A DNA stretch of 64,000 nucleotides from Hydra vulgaris (taxonomy: Eukaryota; Cnidaria; Hydrozoa; Anthoathecata; Hydridae): positions 17,837,501 through 17,901,500 of the forward strand of contig NC_088931.1 in assembly GCF_038396675.1 (NCBI RefSeq), given 5' to 3'. Below are positions 27,101 to 39,200 of this stretch, piece by piece. A program made the translations under genes and the position numbers. Position 1 is the stretch's first letter. Every line of letters starts with the position of its first letter. Below the pieces are notes generated by a model. The model made no database searches and was not told the origin of the DNA. It saw nothing but the letters and a program-made list of their open reading frames with translations.

Positions 27101-27533
27101 CTATTGCATTGCTTTGTTAATAAAGTTTTTAGTTGATCTTTCGTTTACGAAACATTAAGTTAGTAAATATTAAACGTGAAAGTTTATGTATAGCTCGGGG
27201 GCGTGGGAATCATGAAATATCTGTTTGGGGCGGGAAGTTATGAAATGTTCCGTAAAAACCAATACGAAACAAATCAGATGGATTGTTTTGTTTCGTAAAT
27301 AACGGTACAAATCGAAACAACAATATCATGTTTCGTAACAACATGATACGAAACGAAACAAGATACGTGTTTCGTATAAATGCGATACAAAACAATATGA
27401 TATTTTTTGTTTCGTAAAAACGGAACGAAACGAATATTCATGTTTTGTACCGTTTCAAACCGAACTTCTGAGAGGATACGAGCAGACGCAGACCCTTACT
27501 CTGAAGTTTGAATTGCGGTTCGATAATAAAAAC
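24104..27533 (-). mobile_element. hAT transposon with long inverted ends and subterminal repeats
   Basis: Matching ends contain AGTAAGGGTCTGCGTCTG at 24143-24160 and its complement at 27483-27500. Outside them the inverted match continues (TTCAAACTTCAGAGT, and further out TTTTTATTATC), with about ten extra bases on the left. Inside both ends, motifs such as TACGAAACGAAAC and TTTCGTA recur many times, typical of hAT subterminal transposase-binding arrays. The transposase gene lies inside on the minus strand. Confidence 0.85.
24593..26616 (-). pseudogene. hAT transposase with BED zinc finger, frameshifted
   Basis: From ATG 26616 the minus strand reads LWNYF...VKCGECKKCQIQIKL, GSTSGIRYHL and, after a one-base slip, TKHP. 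This is a BED finger (aromatic, C-x2-C, H-x-H type) that binds DNA. Next come FKEMVEHLNPK, a core with VAIIIDGWISRSQDPYM, APVKTRWNS (the hAT TRWNS block) and ENREIIIAFCKK. The C-terminal dimerisation block is VLCIPPASSSNERVFSASG and INDKRHSLS. Stops and frame changes separate these pieces (26616-26490, 26170-25793, 25668-25369, 25363-25100, 25033-24593), although some gaps could be introns. Normal hAT transposases are about 600-700 residues, which fits. Confidence 0.85.
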
Positions 27534-27678
27534 ATTTTTTTAATATATTTTTTTTATTTTAATTTTAGCCTAAAGTTAATATAAGAGTAACCTAATGTTA
27601 AAAAAAATTAGAGGATAGCGGGCAGGTTTGATTTTTAGTATAATTAAAAAAAATTTGACTGCCCCTTTTCTAACAGTT

Positions 27679-28092
<414 letters not shown>

Positions 28093-28582
28093 ATGTATTG
28101 TCATCAAATAATTTTATACAAAATTTGCCTCGGGTTTTCCGTTCATAAGTTAGACAAAATTGTCTAACTTACTTAACGAAGTGCACCAACGAGAAGGTAA
28201 GCCATAGGACTTTGCATTCCATCAGTGAGCTGTCTTTTTTGCTGAAGGTTAGCCCTCCATTTCTGGATTCTTTTCTTTGCTTGATAGGCAGTTTATGTAA
28301 AAGTAAAAGTAATTTTGCATAAGTTTTTTTTTGTTTTTTAATTTTTATTTTTTTTCATTTTAATATTTATAATAATGTGCAGTCAAGCATATAGATAAAA
28401 TTATTGCTGTATAATATAAAAATATCTTTAAATTAAACAATATTGGTACATATAAATATATCAGATATGATTCATACCACTTATAAAGATAAAAACAACT
28501 GTACTCAAACGCAATAAAAACAAACAACATAAACATAATAAGCATAATAAAAGAAATAAGATAAATTTATACTATAACATAA
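28093..28582. other. No gene seen
   Basis: Contains a small hairpin AAGTTAGACAAAATTGTCTAAC (about 28147, landmark only) and T-rich runs. Nothing else supported. Confidence 0.5.
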
Positions 28583-31500
28583 TTATAAATTTATATTAAA
28601 TAAAATTACCTCACAATCCTCGCAAGAGAGAATAAGATCACCTTTTTTAAAATCAATTAATAAAGGAAATGACCATACTTCATCAGGTTCATTATCATGC
28701 TTAACAAGGTATGTAGTTCGTCTACTCTTTAATTGATTAATTTGTACCACTTGCGCACGCTCCAAAGATACTTCAAGAGAATCATCTTCTCTAACACGAT
28801 GTTGTATAGAAAAACCTACAAAACCAGATGGATTGTTAATGAACCTTAATAGAAATGTTTTTTTGTTGCTCTATTAATTTGTTGAGAAAGGAGCACTTTT
28901 GCCTTTAATGGCTCTTCTATATTGCGAACTGTTTCCTCTGCTTCCTCTAATGATATCCATGCCCTTACATTTAAATTTATTAAATTATTACAAGATGCAA
29001 CTTTTTTTTGTTGTTTAATTTCTTCTCTACTTTTTTCTTCTTGTTTTGCTAGAAGGTGCATAGCTGTGTCGTTTTAAAGAGCTTTTTTTCTTTCATCGTA
29101 TTTGTTTTTCATTATTGTTACTTTAGTTCTTGAATATTCAAGTAATTGTTTTCTTTCTTCATCTGTTTTATTATTTAGCCATTCTAAAATCTGAACCACA
29201 TTGTCAAAGCCTGGATAGTTTGAACATTTGCATTGGGTTTTGTGCGAACCATTAAATCCAAAATAGTAAAGTCATTTTCTGATGCTTCGTTAGTGACAGG
29301 GACATTAGAAGCAGATTCAGAAACTGATATAGATGGATTCCAATATTTACCACCTGGTAACTAATCAGCACACTGACGCTCCAAAATAACAAGAATTGCA
29401 TGGAAAATAATTTCAAGTGATTGCACAATTAAAGAATCAAAGTCATCATTTTGAGTGCATTCAAACAGTTTGGTGTAAACCTCACCTTGATGAAGAAGAT
29501 TGGTATCCTCAAAAACTTTTCCATTCGCAAACAATAAAGAAGATGCATCCATACAAAGAGACGAAAGTCTAATTTTCAAGCAAAGTAGGTAGGGGTTTAA
29601 AAATAAAATACTATCAAGTGATTCGATAGTTCGCCATATTGGACCAGTTAGTCGTTTGTCAATAATACCTAATGTACGAACTTCAGCTATGAATACAAGA
29701 TTTTGAGATATCTTCTTTATTCGCTTTTAAAAAATTATTAGGGTTAGGCGAAGCATTAAGAAATTCTGTTAAAGCATCCTTATGATAGTATAGGGCAGCT
29801 GCATTGTAATATAAAATATTAAAACGATTTCCAATAAATGGAACAAAAAAAGATTTATCGTTAAGGGAGGAAAAAAAAGAGTTAAACTATGATGCAACAC
29901 CAGCTTTCTCACTACCCCTTGAATGAAAAGCCTTACATGTGGTACGAACTAACCCTACAGCACCACGTTCTTTACAACTAAAAAAAAAAACGGTTTCAAA
30001 ATCATTTTGAAGCAGAATTTTTTCAAAAGAATTCAAAACCTTATCAGTTTCAGATGGAAAATTAGCAAGCAAATGGAGTTTACAAAACAAATTACTAATG
30101 TCCTTCATATTGTCTTTGACGTTTGGAGAAAGTAAACCAAAGTTATTAATCGGTAAGTTTTTCTCAATCGGTAAGTTTTTCTCTTTGCAATCGGTAAGTT
30201 TTAATGTTTTTAACTGTGAGTTAAAAATAGGATTAACAGAAGAAAGATCAGACATTGTTGATTTAATCGATGTTATTAACTTAGCAAAATTAAATTTATT
30301 TTTCAGTAGATGAGTTGCTAACAACATCACAAATGTCATTTACTATGTTAGTAAAGTTTTGCTAGACAGTTGCTGCATCTTTGTCAACCACTTATGACAA
30401 ACCAAATGATAAAGTTTTCCCATTAGTTGTAGTAATTTGAAAGTTTTGATAATGCTTATGGTATTTCTGAGTACCATCACCATGCAAACAATTGCCTATA
30501 TTAGAGTTTTTATTTGTCAAATTATTTTCAAGCATTGCTACTGCAACTTGAAATTGACCTAAAATTAAAGCTTCCTGCATTAACCTACATTTTACAGCAG
30601 CTGATGGTAGTCTAGATTTGTTCTTTTTAGCTAGTTTGTTTAATACTTCTTTTATGACTTTGTTGACACTATTCATACTCATGTTCATTGACAGAAGTTT
30701 CATGAATGTCATCACTGTATCTGCCATCTTCAAATTTTATTACTCCCTTATCATCCAACAAAGAAACCAATTTTGGAAGTTCTTGATTCTCTTTTTTTAA
30801 AATTTTTGTCTTAATATATAACAAAACAACTTCCTTCTCTAAACTTATAACATTTTTGATATTGTAGTCATTTATATAGTTGGTTTTATTTTGCAAAATA
30901 ATTTTTATACTACTCACTTTTTTTGCAGCTTTATTTTCTCGTTTTTAAATTCAGAAATGTTTATATCAGAATTTTCAAGAATTGAAGTAATATCTGTTAT
31001 TTTACTTGTTAATTGTGATACTTTATATTTTGTTTCATTTTTTAACGAATTTATTTCATTCTTTTTTATTTCAAGCTGAGTATCACGATACTTTATTTTT
31101 TAATTTAAATTCCTCATATTAAATGATTTTTATTTTGACTTTAACAGCTCTAATTTGTTTTCAATAATATTAAGCTTTTCTTCTTTTTCACAATAACGCT
31201 TTTTAATAAAGTTCAATTTAGCTTTAATTAGAGAGTTTTTTGAAATAAGTAATTTTAGATTGTTTGACATATCTTCAAAATCTTTTAGATGTGCAAATTA
31301 ATCCATTTTAAATCCAACATAAATTTCATTTTCCTTTTTAAAATTTTATTTTCTTTTAAAAGCATTTTGTTTTCGCTTATAAGTATTTTTTCTTTAGGAA
31401 TTTCAGATGCATTCACTGTATTATCAGAAAAATTTGCCACAGTGAAAAAAAAGCATGACCTGTTAACAATGCTAATTTGTTATGTTTTCCTTATTTCTTT

Positions 31501-31700
31501 AATTTTCTGATGGTGTCAACTAATCTATTTATCTTTTTGGCTAAAGCTTTCTTGCAGCAGAACAGTTTAACATTAAAATCCACGCAATATCTACAATATG
31601 TTCCATCATGAGATGTATCTTTTAATGCCAAATACCAATCATAAATATTTTCATTGATCATTTTATCTAAATAAATATAGATTTTCAGTCCATCATTTCA
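28583..31700 (-). pseudogene. Decayed gene of a repetitive uncharacterised protein family (copy 1)
   Basis: Read along the minus strand: an N-terminal YCRYCV segment and a long Lys/Glu/Leu coiled-coil region (about 31500-30740). Then SRLPSAAVKCRLMQEALILG, CLHGDGTQKYHKHYQNFQI, TMSDLSSVNPIFNSQL and SNLFCKLHLLANF. Next are GLVRTTCKAFHSRGSEKAG, FIGNRFNILYYNAAALYYH, LTGPIWRTIESLDS and LPGGKYWNPSISVSES. The end has VPVTNEASENDFTILDLMVR and VVQINQLKSRRTTYLV. From memory this order of blocks (DGT..H, MSDR, RGSE.AG, GNRFNILFYDA, TGP.WR, LPGG) occurs in a large multi-copy family of cnidarian and fish proteins without known function, probably mobile-element proteins. Several stops and frame changes. Confidence 0.65.
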
Positions 31701-31906
31701 AACAAATATATAAATATATCATTTCAAAGACTTTTACTTATTATATATGTATATATACAACCAAATTAATTTTATTATAAAGAGAATATTAAATGACAAA
31801 TTTTAATACTAAATTAATTATTCTAGGTCAACTAGAAAAAAAGATATGCCATTTTGAAGGTGGAGAAAATATAGTGGACATCTTAACAAAGATACACAGG
31901 ATAACG

Positions 31907-32243
31907 ACTTCAAAAAGTGGACTTTAAAATATAGCACATAAGATTATTCACAATGTACCATGACATGTATAATAAAATTTTTTATCATATCCCACTTTAT
32001 AATAATTGGATTAATAAAAAAAATATATGTATATATAAAATAGGTTGCTTAGGCCCATTTTAAACCAAGTAAAATTCTATTTAAGTCATTTTATTAAAAA
32101 TTGTCAAAATTTGTCATAAATTTAAGTTTGTTCAAAATTTATGAAAAAAAATTGTGATTCTGGAAATAAAAATACCCCAAATGGTTAGCACTTCAAAAAG
32201 TGGACTTTAAAATGTAGTGCATAAGATATTCACAATGTACCAA
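31907..32243. repeat. 55 bp direct repeat between the two family copies
   Basis: Segments at 31907-31961 and 32190-32243 share ACTTCAAAAAGTGGACTTTA and TTCACAATGTACCA with few differences, about 283 bp apart. They lie in the spacer between copy 1 and copy 2. Confidence 0.8.
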
Positions 32244-32299
32244 GAAAAAAACTTTTGATTAATAATCCTACCAAAAAATAAATGTATACTTCCATCATC

Positions 32300-35200
32300 A
32301 AGCTACCATTTATGGCTTATAAGCTGCCCAATCAAGGTTTCATTCTTCAAAACTGTACCTAAAAATTGTTTTTGTTTTTCATCAATAATAATAAAAAGAG
32401 GATGTGTTATTTTTGCATTACCAGCTGTTGCTTTTTTAACATCCTTCTCTAATTGCTTTCTTTCCAGTATTTTTTTTAACATTCTTCTCTAATTGCTTTT
32501 TTGCCAGTAGTTCTTTTAACATTCTTCTCTAGTTGCTTTCTTTTCAGTAGTTCTTTTTTTTTATTAACTTTGGTACATCTTTTCCCTATTTCTTCATACA
32601 AAAGATTAATAAAATTTTTAGAGGCTCGACATGTTAAAGCTCCTCTCTGAATCGCAAACTAAATGAGGTCTTCTTGTTCTGGCAATGTTTTCTCGTCAAG
32701 CCATGCTAATGTTTTGTTTACTCTGGCTTTTATTTTTGAATCCAGGAAGCCAAAAGTAGCATTAGGAGCGCAACGTAAAAAAAAAACAATCATGCCCAAG
32801 ATCCTTTCAGCCTCCATTGTATGTGATGGAGCAGATAGTGTGGTTTTTATCATTTTTTTAGATGCATTTGAGAGATTACCAGTCAAATACCTGGCCAATT
32901 GTTTTTAATAACTGTCTGTGTGGAGCTTATCAAAGCTGATAAAACCTTTACCAAAATTTTTTTGTTTTTAATGACACAAAGTGATTGATGTACCTTATCT
33001 TTTTTAATATTCAACATTTGACTAAATACATCCACATCTGTATAAAGAATTGATTCTGGATTACTTTTAAAGTTGGATAACTTCTTTATTGCTTTCTGGA
33101 AAATGTCCCCCTAACAAAAAAAGATTAAATTTTTATTCATGTTTTAAATTCCTTTATTACTTTATTAAAAAATATCAAAATCTTACCTACTCAAGATTGC
33201 TCTTTCCTGTTGGATTTTTATAAATCAGACTCATCCATGGCCCAGTTATTATTTTTCCGATCAGGCCCATTCCTTGCAATTGCACAAGTGTTATATTGTT
33301 ACTTATGTCTTGAAGTAAGAGTTTGCAAATTTTATTTTTAGTGTTGCTGAATTAACAGGATAAAAAAATTCAATTATATAACAAAATTGTAATGGAATTC
33401 TATTAAACTTAATATTCATCTATAAAAATATGCACCTTTCAAGAAAGTTTTTTATAAGTTTTTCATGTGTAACAACAATCCCTGCCATATGGAACAAGGA
33501 ATGAAATCTGTTACCAACATATCGAAGGAATAGCCCTAGAGCAACATTTGAATGCAGCAGGATCTCCTTTGAAACTATATCTGAATATCAGAGAGAAAAA
33601 AATTACAATTTCATATTTTCAAAACAATTTGTAAAACAATAAAGAAAAAAAAGTGTTTAAAATTATTATTGAATATTTTATAAAGTTATACATATAAAAA
33701 ATAGCCATTACGTTAGCTTCGAAATATTTTTGAGGACTATTACGGCAATCCCATCAGTTCCTTTAGCTGATTTTACCTTCATCTCGCTATCTATTGTTCT
33801 AAGGGCTGATAATGCCTCTAAAGTAATAGTTTCCAGTGGATGAACATTGCAGTGTAGTTGTATTAATTCAATGCTCATCTCCTCCTAAAGCATGTTTCTC
33901 ACACAACTATTAACAGGTGCTCTGTCTGACAGACAACTTTTAATTTTTTGAGTGAATATGTTTAAAACTTCTATTGCTGGCATTTTTTTGAACTCTGCAA
34001 ATGTATTGGCAAGTTCTTTTAACACACTAACTATATGAGTAGCACAGTCAAATCGTGTACCCCCAGTAAGTTTAGTGGTTGATAAGGAATAAGATCTCTG
34101 TGGAGGATAAGTACTGATATGAAACGCGTTGACATGTTAGTCTAAAATGGTGGTCGCGTTGAACACTAATGTTGCACATTCACAATAAAAAAGTGCCTCA
34201 CCAGCTTGAACCAATGCTAAAACACCTGGCTCAAATGCCATTCTATTTACTGTGGATGAGTGGAGTGTTTCCTGTAGTTCTGTGCTGTGTAATGTTTCAG
34301 AAATTTTTCCAACAAAAATGGGACACTTTCCACTGGCACATTGTTAACAATTGTAGCATAAACACATTTTCTTATGGGTAGGTCATACGTTTTTAGTTTT
34401 TTGGTTTCTATAATCAGCCTATTATCTCCTTTTTTTTCTAAATTAATACTAGTTAAATAATGGTTTTGTTCTACAAGTTGTTTGTTTTCACGCTCTTTTT
34501 TTTTATCTGTTAATGTAATTCTTTGATAGCAATTTAGTGTTTCCTTTCTATCTTTTTAACTCTTTTTTGCAACTTTGTTCTACTTATTTAAGGAATTCTT
34601 AACTCATGTATACATTCTGAAGTATGGAACTTATTCTGCTGAATTCTATTTTTTCTTTTTTCGTTTGAATACTTTAATTTCCACAAATTTATTGAAAACA
34701 CTGTCTTTTAAGTCTTTTGCTTGCAAGTTTGTTTTGGATTATTGAACTTCTTAAAAAACAAACTGTCAATTTTCTGTTCTTTTCTTGTAAATTACGAAGT
34801 GCATTTTTTTTATTTTGCATAAATTGCATTTTATTCTCTGTGTTGCGTCTGAGGTAATAGTCAAAGTATGAGAGGTAAGATTACTAGAGGTAGGAGACAT
34901 TTTTCCAGAACAGGATGAAAACTTATGTATGGTATTGTCATTGGTATGTCTTTTGAAATTTCCCTTGATTGACAAGCTATACCAAGCTCTTTATTTAAAT
35001 AACTAGTGATTAGGTGAATATTTATATTGGATCTATTTATTTTTCTTTCATATTTAAATGACTGTTGCAAAATTTTAACAATAGTAGTTCATGACTGGGT
35101 AGGGTTTCTTTTGAAGATTTTTATCGTTTTATGCAAGTGTCTTATATTGTTAGTGAATATCTTTAAATCAGATGCACCTTTAGGTTCAATGTTCAGTTTT

Positions 35201-35340
35201 TTTAGTTTCAGACAGTAAATAAATTCAGATAATTTATTTTTAGAAAAAAAGTTGTAAATGTTATCATTTAACACAGGCTTATATTGCCATTTATATGACT
35301 TAATTAAAAGACAAATATCTTCTGCAGTCTTGTTGTCTAA
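32300..35340 (-). pseudogene. Decayed gene of a related uncharacterised family (copy 2)
   Basis: Minus strand, N- to C-terminal: NKTAEDICLLIKSYKW, a Lys-rich helical region, then HVNAFHISTYPPQ, TKLTGGTRFDCATHI and IKSCLSDRAPVN. These are followed by LHCNVHPLETITLEAL, LRYVGNRFHSLFHMAGIVV, GLIGKIITGPWMSLIY and SAPSHTMEAERILGM. The end has LRCAPNATFGFLDSKIKA and AWLDEKTLPEQEDL. The layout parallels copy 1 (SDR, CNVH/CKLH, GNRF, TGPxW, PNA), but the sequences differ enough to be another subfamily. It lies about 0.6 kb from copy 1 in the same orientation. Frame changes and stops throughout. Function unknown; mobile-element origin is inferred. Confidence 0.6.
32436..32555 (-). repeat. Three tandem 40 bp units near the 3' end of copy 2
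   Basis: Units start at 32436, 32476 and 32516, each TTAACATNCTTCTCTARTTGC plus a CAGTAGTTCTT-like end. Because 40 is not a multiple of three, each unit shifts the minus-strand reading frame. Even so, each contains the basic peptide GKKAIRE in some frame. Confidence 0.8.
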
Positions 35341-35820
35341 AAATAAGAAAAAAATTAAGAAAAAAATTAGCAATAAAAGGAGAATTGTAAGACAAAATCG
35401 CGCTATCGAAAATAAGTCATTTTGTCGGGAGCAACTGTATGCAACATTTTTCACATGAAGGAGATTTTTACATATTGATTATTATATATCAAATAAAAGA
35501 TCTATAGATAATTTATTTGAGCATGTTAATTTCATTTAGTAACGTTATTTGTAGCATTTAGTAAGGTTATTTAGTAGGTATATTTGAAAAATACCAGACG
35601 CGTACAAGGAATAAGTTTGGTATGTTTCCATTTCTTTAAAGGGGAAACACTTTTTCAAGAGGCGCCAATAATAAAATAAAAATAAAAGGGCCCATGGGGA
35701 ATTTTTTTTAGCGTCTATATTCACCTATATTTTGATAAGATTTGCATAAATTTAATAAAATGATTAATTACATTTTTTATGATTTAAAGACAGTTTCGCT
35801 TTACATTTTTTTGTGTTGTA

Positions 35821-37525
35821 CAGTAGTCTCTCGCTTAATTGCGCACCTAATTAGTTGCACATCCCAGTTAATTGCGCGTTTAGGCCCAAAATATCTGTGT
35901 TTCAATTTTTTACTGAGTTTTTTGTTGAAAGTGTAATTAGATCAGAAAACGGAACTATTATTTTTCTGTGTTAAGTTAAAAACTAGTTTTTATCATTATT
36001 ATTTTGAGATAATGATTTTATCAGAATGTAAATATATAAATAATTCGAATTCGAATCGAAGTAAATGATAAATCTTGTTTTAAACAAATAATAATAAGTT
36101 TTAACGATTTATCAGTCAAGTCTTATTGAAAACTTTAATAAAAAACTTTATTTTAAATTTAGCCGTCTATTCACATTTCTCTTATTCTTTATCCTTACTT
36201 CTTATTGCTAAAGGCAAAGGAAAAAGATTATCAGAAGATCAACGAGTCGAAATTATAGCTAAACTTAAAAAAAGTCTCTCAAAGATGATCCTGTTCTTCT
36301 TCAGCAACTTGAGGACCTTTATTCAGTTATTAAAATGTACAGACCCGAAAATGTATATAATATGGACGAAACTGGACTTTTTTTTTCGCTTGCTGCCTAG
36401 ATATTCTCTGTTAATGCCTACTGAAAGCTTAGTAACTACAAGAGGTAAAAAAAAAATCTTAAGAAATAGTGACTTTAGTTGTTTGCTCCAACGCAACAGG
36501 ATCTCACAAAATACCCTGTTCTGTGATTGGAAAAGCTGCACACCTGCTTGTATAGTCGGTAGAGCATGGCCAATACCGTATTTTTGTCAGAAAAATGCAC
36601 GGATGGATGTCTCTATATATTGAAAATGGTTTAATGAAGTCTTTTATCCTGAAGTTAAACGCAAAACTGGCTTGCCTGTTCTTTTATTATTAGACAATGC
36701 ACCCGGACATTTTGAGGCGTTTGAGCGAAATCTTGTAAAAGAGGTGCTGCAAGAGTTTAATACGGTAAGCCCGCACATCTTCTTGACGCTGCTAAGTATG
36801 TCAATTTGGATTGGAAATCAATTTAACCTTCATCTCTCAAAAATTGCTTCGACAAAGCAGAATTATTTCAGATTACCAGTCCCGTTAACACTGAACGATG
36901 CTCTGAGGAGGCTGACTTCGCATCTTTTAATATGCTCTTGCTGCTGAACGAAATTGAAGGAATAGGGAATATGATCAGTTCGGAAGATATCAGTAATTTT
37001 GAATCAATTGACTGTAAAGATTGTCCAACGTATATTGAAGCAATAAAGGAAGATGTTGAAGATTGTTTGTCTCTCGAAGAAAATAATGATAATGCAGTTA
37101 CTATGGATTACAATTCTGATGAAGAAGAAGCTAATAATGATGAGGTACACAATGGTACAGACTTCTTAGGTATTGAATTTATACATTTATCTCTGATCGA
37201 TATTGGCAAGCAATTAAAATCTCAAAAAGCTAAAGCAATTTTAAAAGACGACAGCGATAAATTAATGAATAGCTACGAACAACTATCATCAAACATACGG
37301 TCAGTAATTATGAAAATTAAACGAGAAAAGCTGCAGAATGCATATCAGCCTACAATTCATGACTTTTTCCGTCATGCATAATATATTTCTTAATAAAGAT
37401 TTGTTTATATAGTTAATAATTTAGTTTGCTAAACTTTTTCTTATCTTTTTCTTATTTGCGCACTCCTAGTTAATTGTGCACCGCAGTGCCTGTTTCAATT
37501 TGCGCAATTAAGCGAGAGGCTACTG
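35821..37525 (+). mobile_element. Tigger/pogo-type DNA transposon
   Basis: The terminal inverted repeats of 25 bases match at 24: CAGTAGTCTCTCGCTTAATT... on the left, and the complement ending GCGAGAGGCTACTG at 37525 on the right. TA flanks both ends (35819-35820, 37526-37527). TIRs starting CAGT and a TA duplication are typical of Tigger/pogo. Subterminal copies of the TTAATTGCGC motif are present near both ends. Confidence 0.9.
36200..37381 (+). pseudogene. Tigger/pogo DDE transposase, frameshifted, with C-terminal PCNA-box motif
   Basis: Plus-strand segments in changing frames: GKRLSEDQRVEIIAKLKK (start of the helix-turn-helix region), YNMDETGLFFSLLP (first catalytic Asp), TTRGKKK, PCSVIGKAAH, KWFNEVFYPEVKR and VLLLLDNAPGH (second Asp). 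The third Asp region (IQPMDQ in relatives) is not found and appears deleted or scrambled. The last 149 codons (36932-37381) are open, acidic in the middle (DYNSDEEEANND). They end QPTIHDFFRHA, a Q-x-x-I-x-x-F-F PIP box. Drosophila pogo transposase is known to bind PCNA through such a motif. Confidence 0.8.
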
Positions 37526-37544
37526 TACTAACTGCTTTTGAATA

Positions 37545-37626
37545 TATGTTTAATTTCAGTTTTTTAGTGGCCAAACAGGACAAAGCGCAGAGGAGCACGT
37601 GCCTCCCTAACTCCTACGGGCCTGGT
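37545..37626. mobile_element. Solo right end of the CAGACCCGTAGG MITE family
   Basis: The sequence ends CTCCTACGGGCCTG, the right terminus shared with the copies at 28-203 and 15707-15891. The left end was not found, and the Tigger element lies immediately upstream. Confidence 0.45.
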
Positions 37627-37789
37627 TTAAATGGGTTTAACTAAAAACTTGTTTATTTATTTTAAAATAGCATGTGAAGACACTTATGGAAAAAATATTA
37701 AACAATATTTGCATTTTTAAATCACAAATATTTTTCATAAAAATGAATTGTTTTTAGCAACATGTCATCCTTTTAAATTTTTTCTGCGA

Positions 37790-39200
37790 AATCTGAGCAG
37801 CTTTATTTTCTTACATTAAATTTAACAAACAAAATAAGTGCCAAAGTTTTCATTGTAAGTTGGGATTTCCCTTCCGTCAAAATATCATTGGCAATCGAAA
37901 ACAATCGCTCTACGGAAGCGTTTGTACCTGGCAAACATAAAGTGGCTTCCACCAATTTCACAAATTGTTATAAGGAACGTGATTATTTTCGAAATGAGAA
38001 AAAATTTCAACCCATCGCTTGTCACATTCAACAGACTGTGAGTTCCAAAAAGTAAACTTTTCCTTTGTGAAATATAAATTAATTCTCCAAATTTTGTCAA
38101 ACAATTCATTGTCTTCGAATGTGATTTCTATTGATTTTTTTCAAAAAAGTTAAGTTAATAATTTCAATCAATTCAACTTTAGAGTTAAGTAAAGACCATT
38201 TAAAAACTTCAACCTGATTAAAGTGACGCGTCCACTTATTTACATACTCTGGACAGACACTGTAAAAAATGTCTCTTTCAAAAATTGCTTCTTCTTCTGT
38301 AATTTTTCAAATGCATTTTAAATGCACTTTATACGGTAATTTGCAAATGTAGTCTTATCATGAAAGGTAGAAACTTTTCTTCTTTTCTAGATTTTATCTT
38401 GTGTTTTAAATCATATAATATTACGGCAACTTCCGCAGCAGAAATATCATCTTTCTTAATTTTTTTTACCGAGTTAAAAAAACATTAGCGTGATTGTGAA
38501 CAAAAACTAATACTATTTCACCCATTTCGTTATTGAAAAAGTCAAATAAAAGTTTCGGACAATTTTTTAAGCATGAAAAGTATGATCTTAGTGGGTGATA
38601 TAACTTAAGCACTCTTTCGATAGCTGGAAGTAAGGCTAACCAACGAACTTTTGAGAATCCTAGCAATTTTTGATATTCCACACCGGCCTCATCGCAGAAA
38701 TTTTCTAAATAGACAGTATAACGGTGAAACAATAAATTTGAGGAATAATTATCTCCACATTAATAGATAAACAACTAGATGTAGTGTTTATTGAGCTTGA
38801 TAAAATATGAGCATTGCAACCGATACCAATTATTTAACGGTTTATCTTAACAATTACATTAGCGATTATTTAGCTTAACATTTTCTGTGAATATTGTTAT
38901 TACTGTTTCGTTTTAAACCTCCGAAATTGGCATTGGTGTTATCTGCAAAAATAGCCAAAACTTTTTAAGAAATATTGTTTGCACCAATACATTTAAAGAT
39001 AACTTTTGATTAAATATCTACTATTTCTTCGTTTACACAATCCATGTTAATCAGCTGAGTTTGCACTCCCTCTTTGGCATCAAAATAATGAGCCAAAATT
39101 GGATACATTATGACGTCCTTGTGTTTTGAAGCATCAGAAAGAATTGACACATATGATGCTTTTAATAAAGCATTTTCTGAGTTAGTTTCACAATACTTTT
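37790..39200 (-). pseudogene. hAT-like transposase remnant (DUF4371-like lineage)
   Basis: Minus-strand blocks: ALLKASYVSILSDASKHKDV, YFDAKEGVQTQLI, LAIFADNTNANFGG (second catalytic Asp region), LLGFSKVRWLALLPAIERVL and LRSYF. At the 3' end is the dimerisation block LVEATLCLPGTNASVERLF and SIANDILTEGKSQL. The order is that of hAT transposases of the type with SDASNHK...GDNxNxNFGG. At least six frame changes or stops; no TIRs found. Confidence 0.7.

Noticed and set aside
35258..35458. Plus-strand frame over the N-terminal part of the copy 2 gene
   Set aside because: Antisense shadow of the minus-strand coding remnant.
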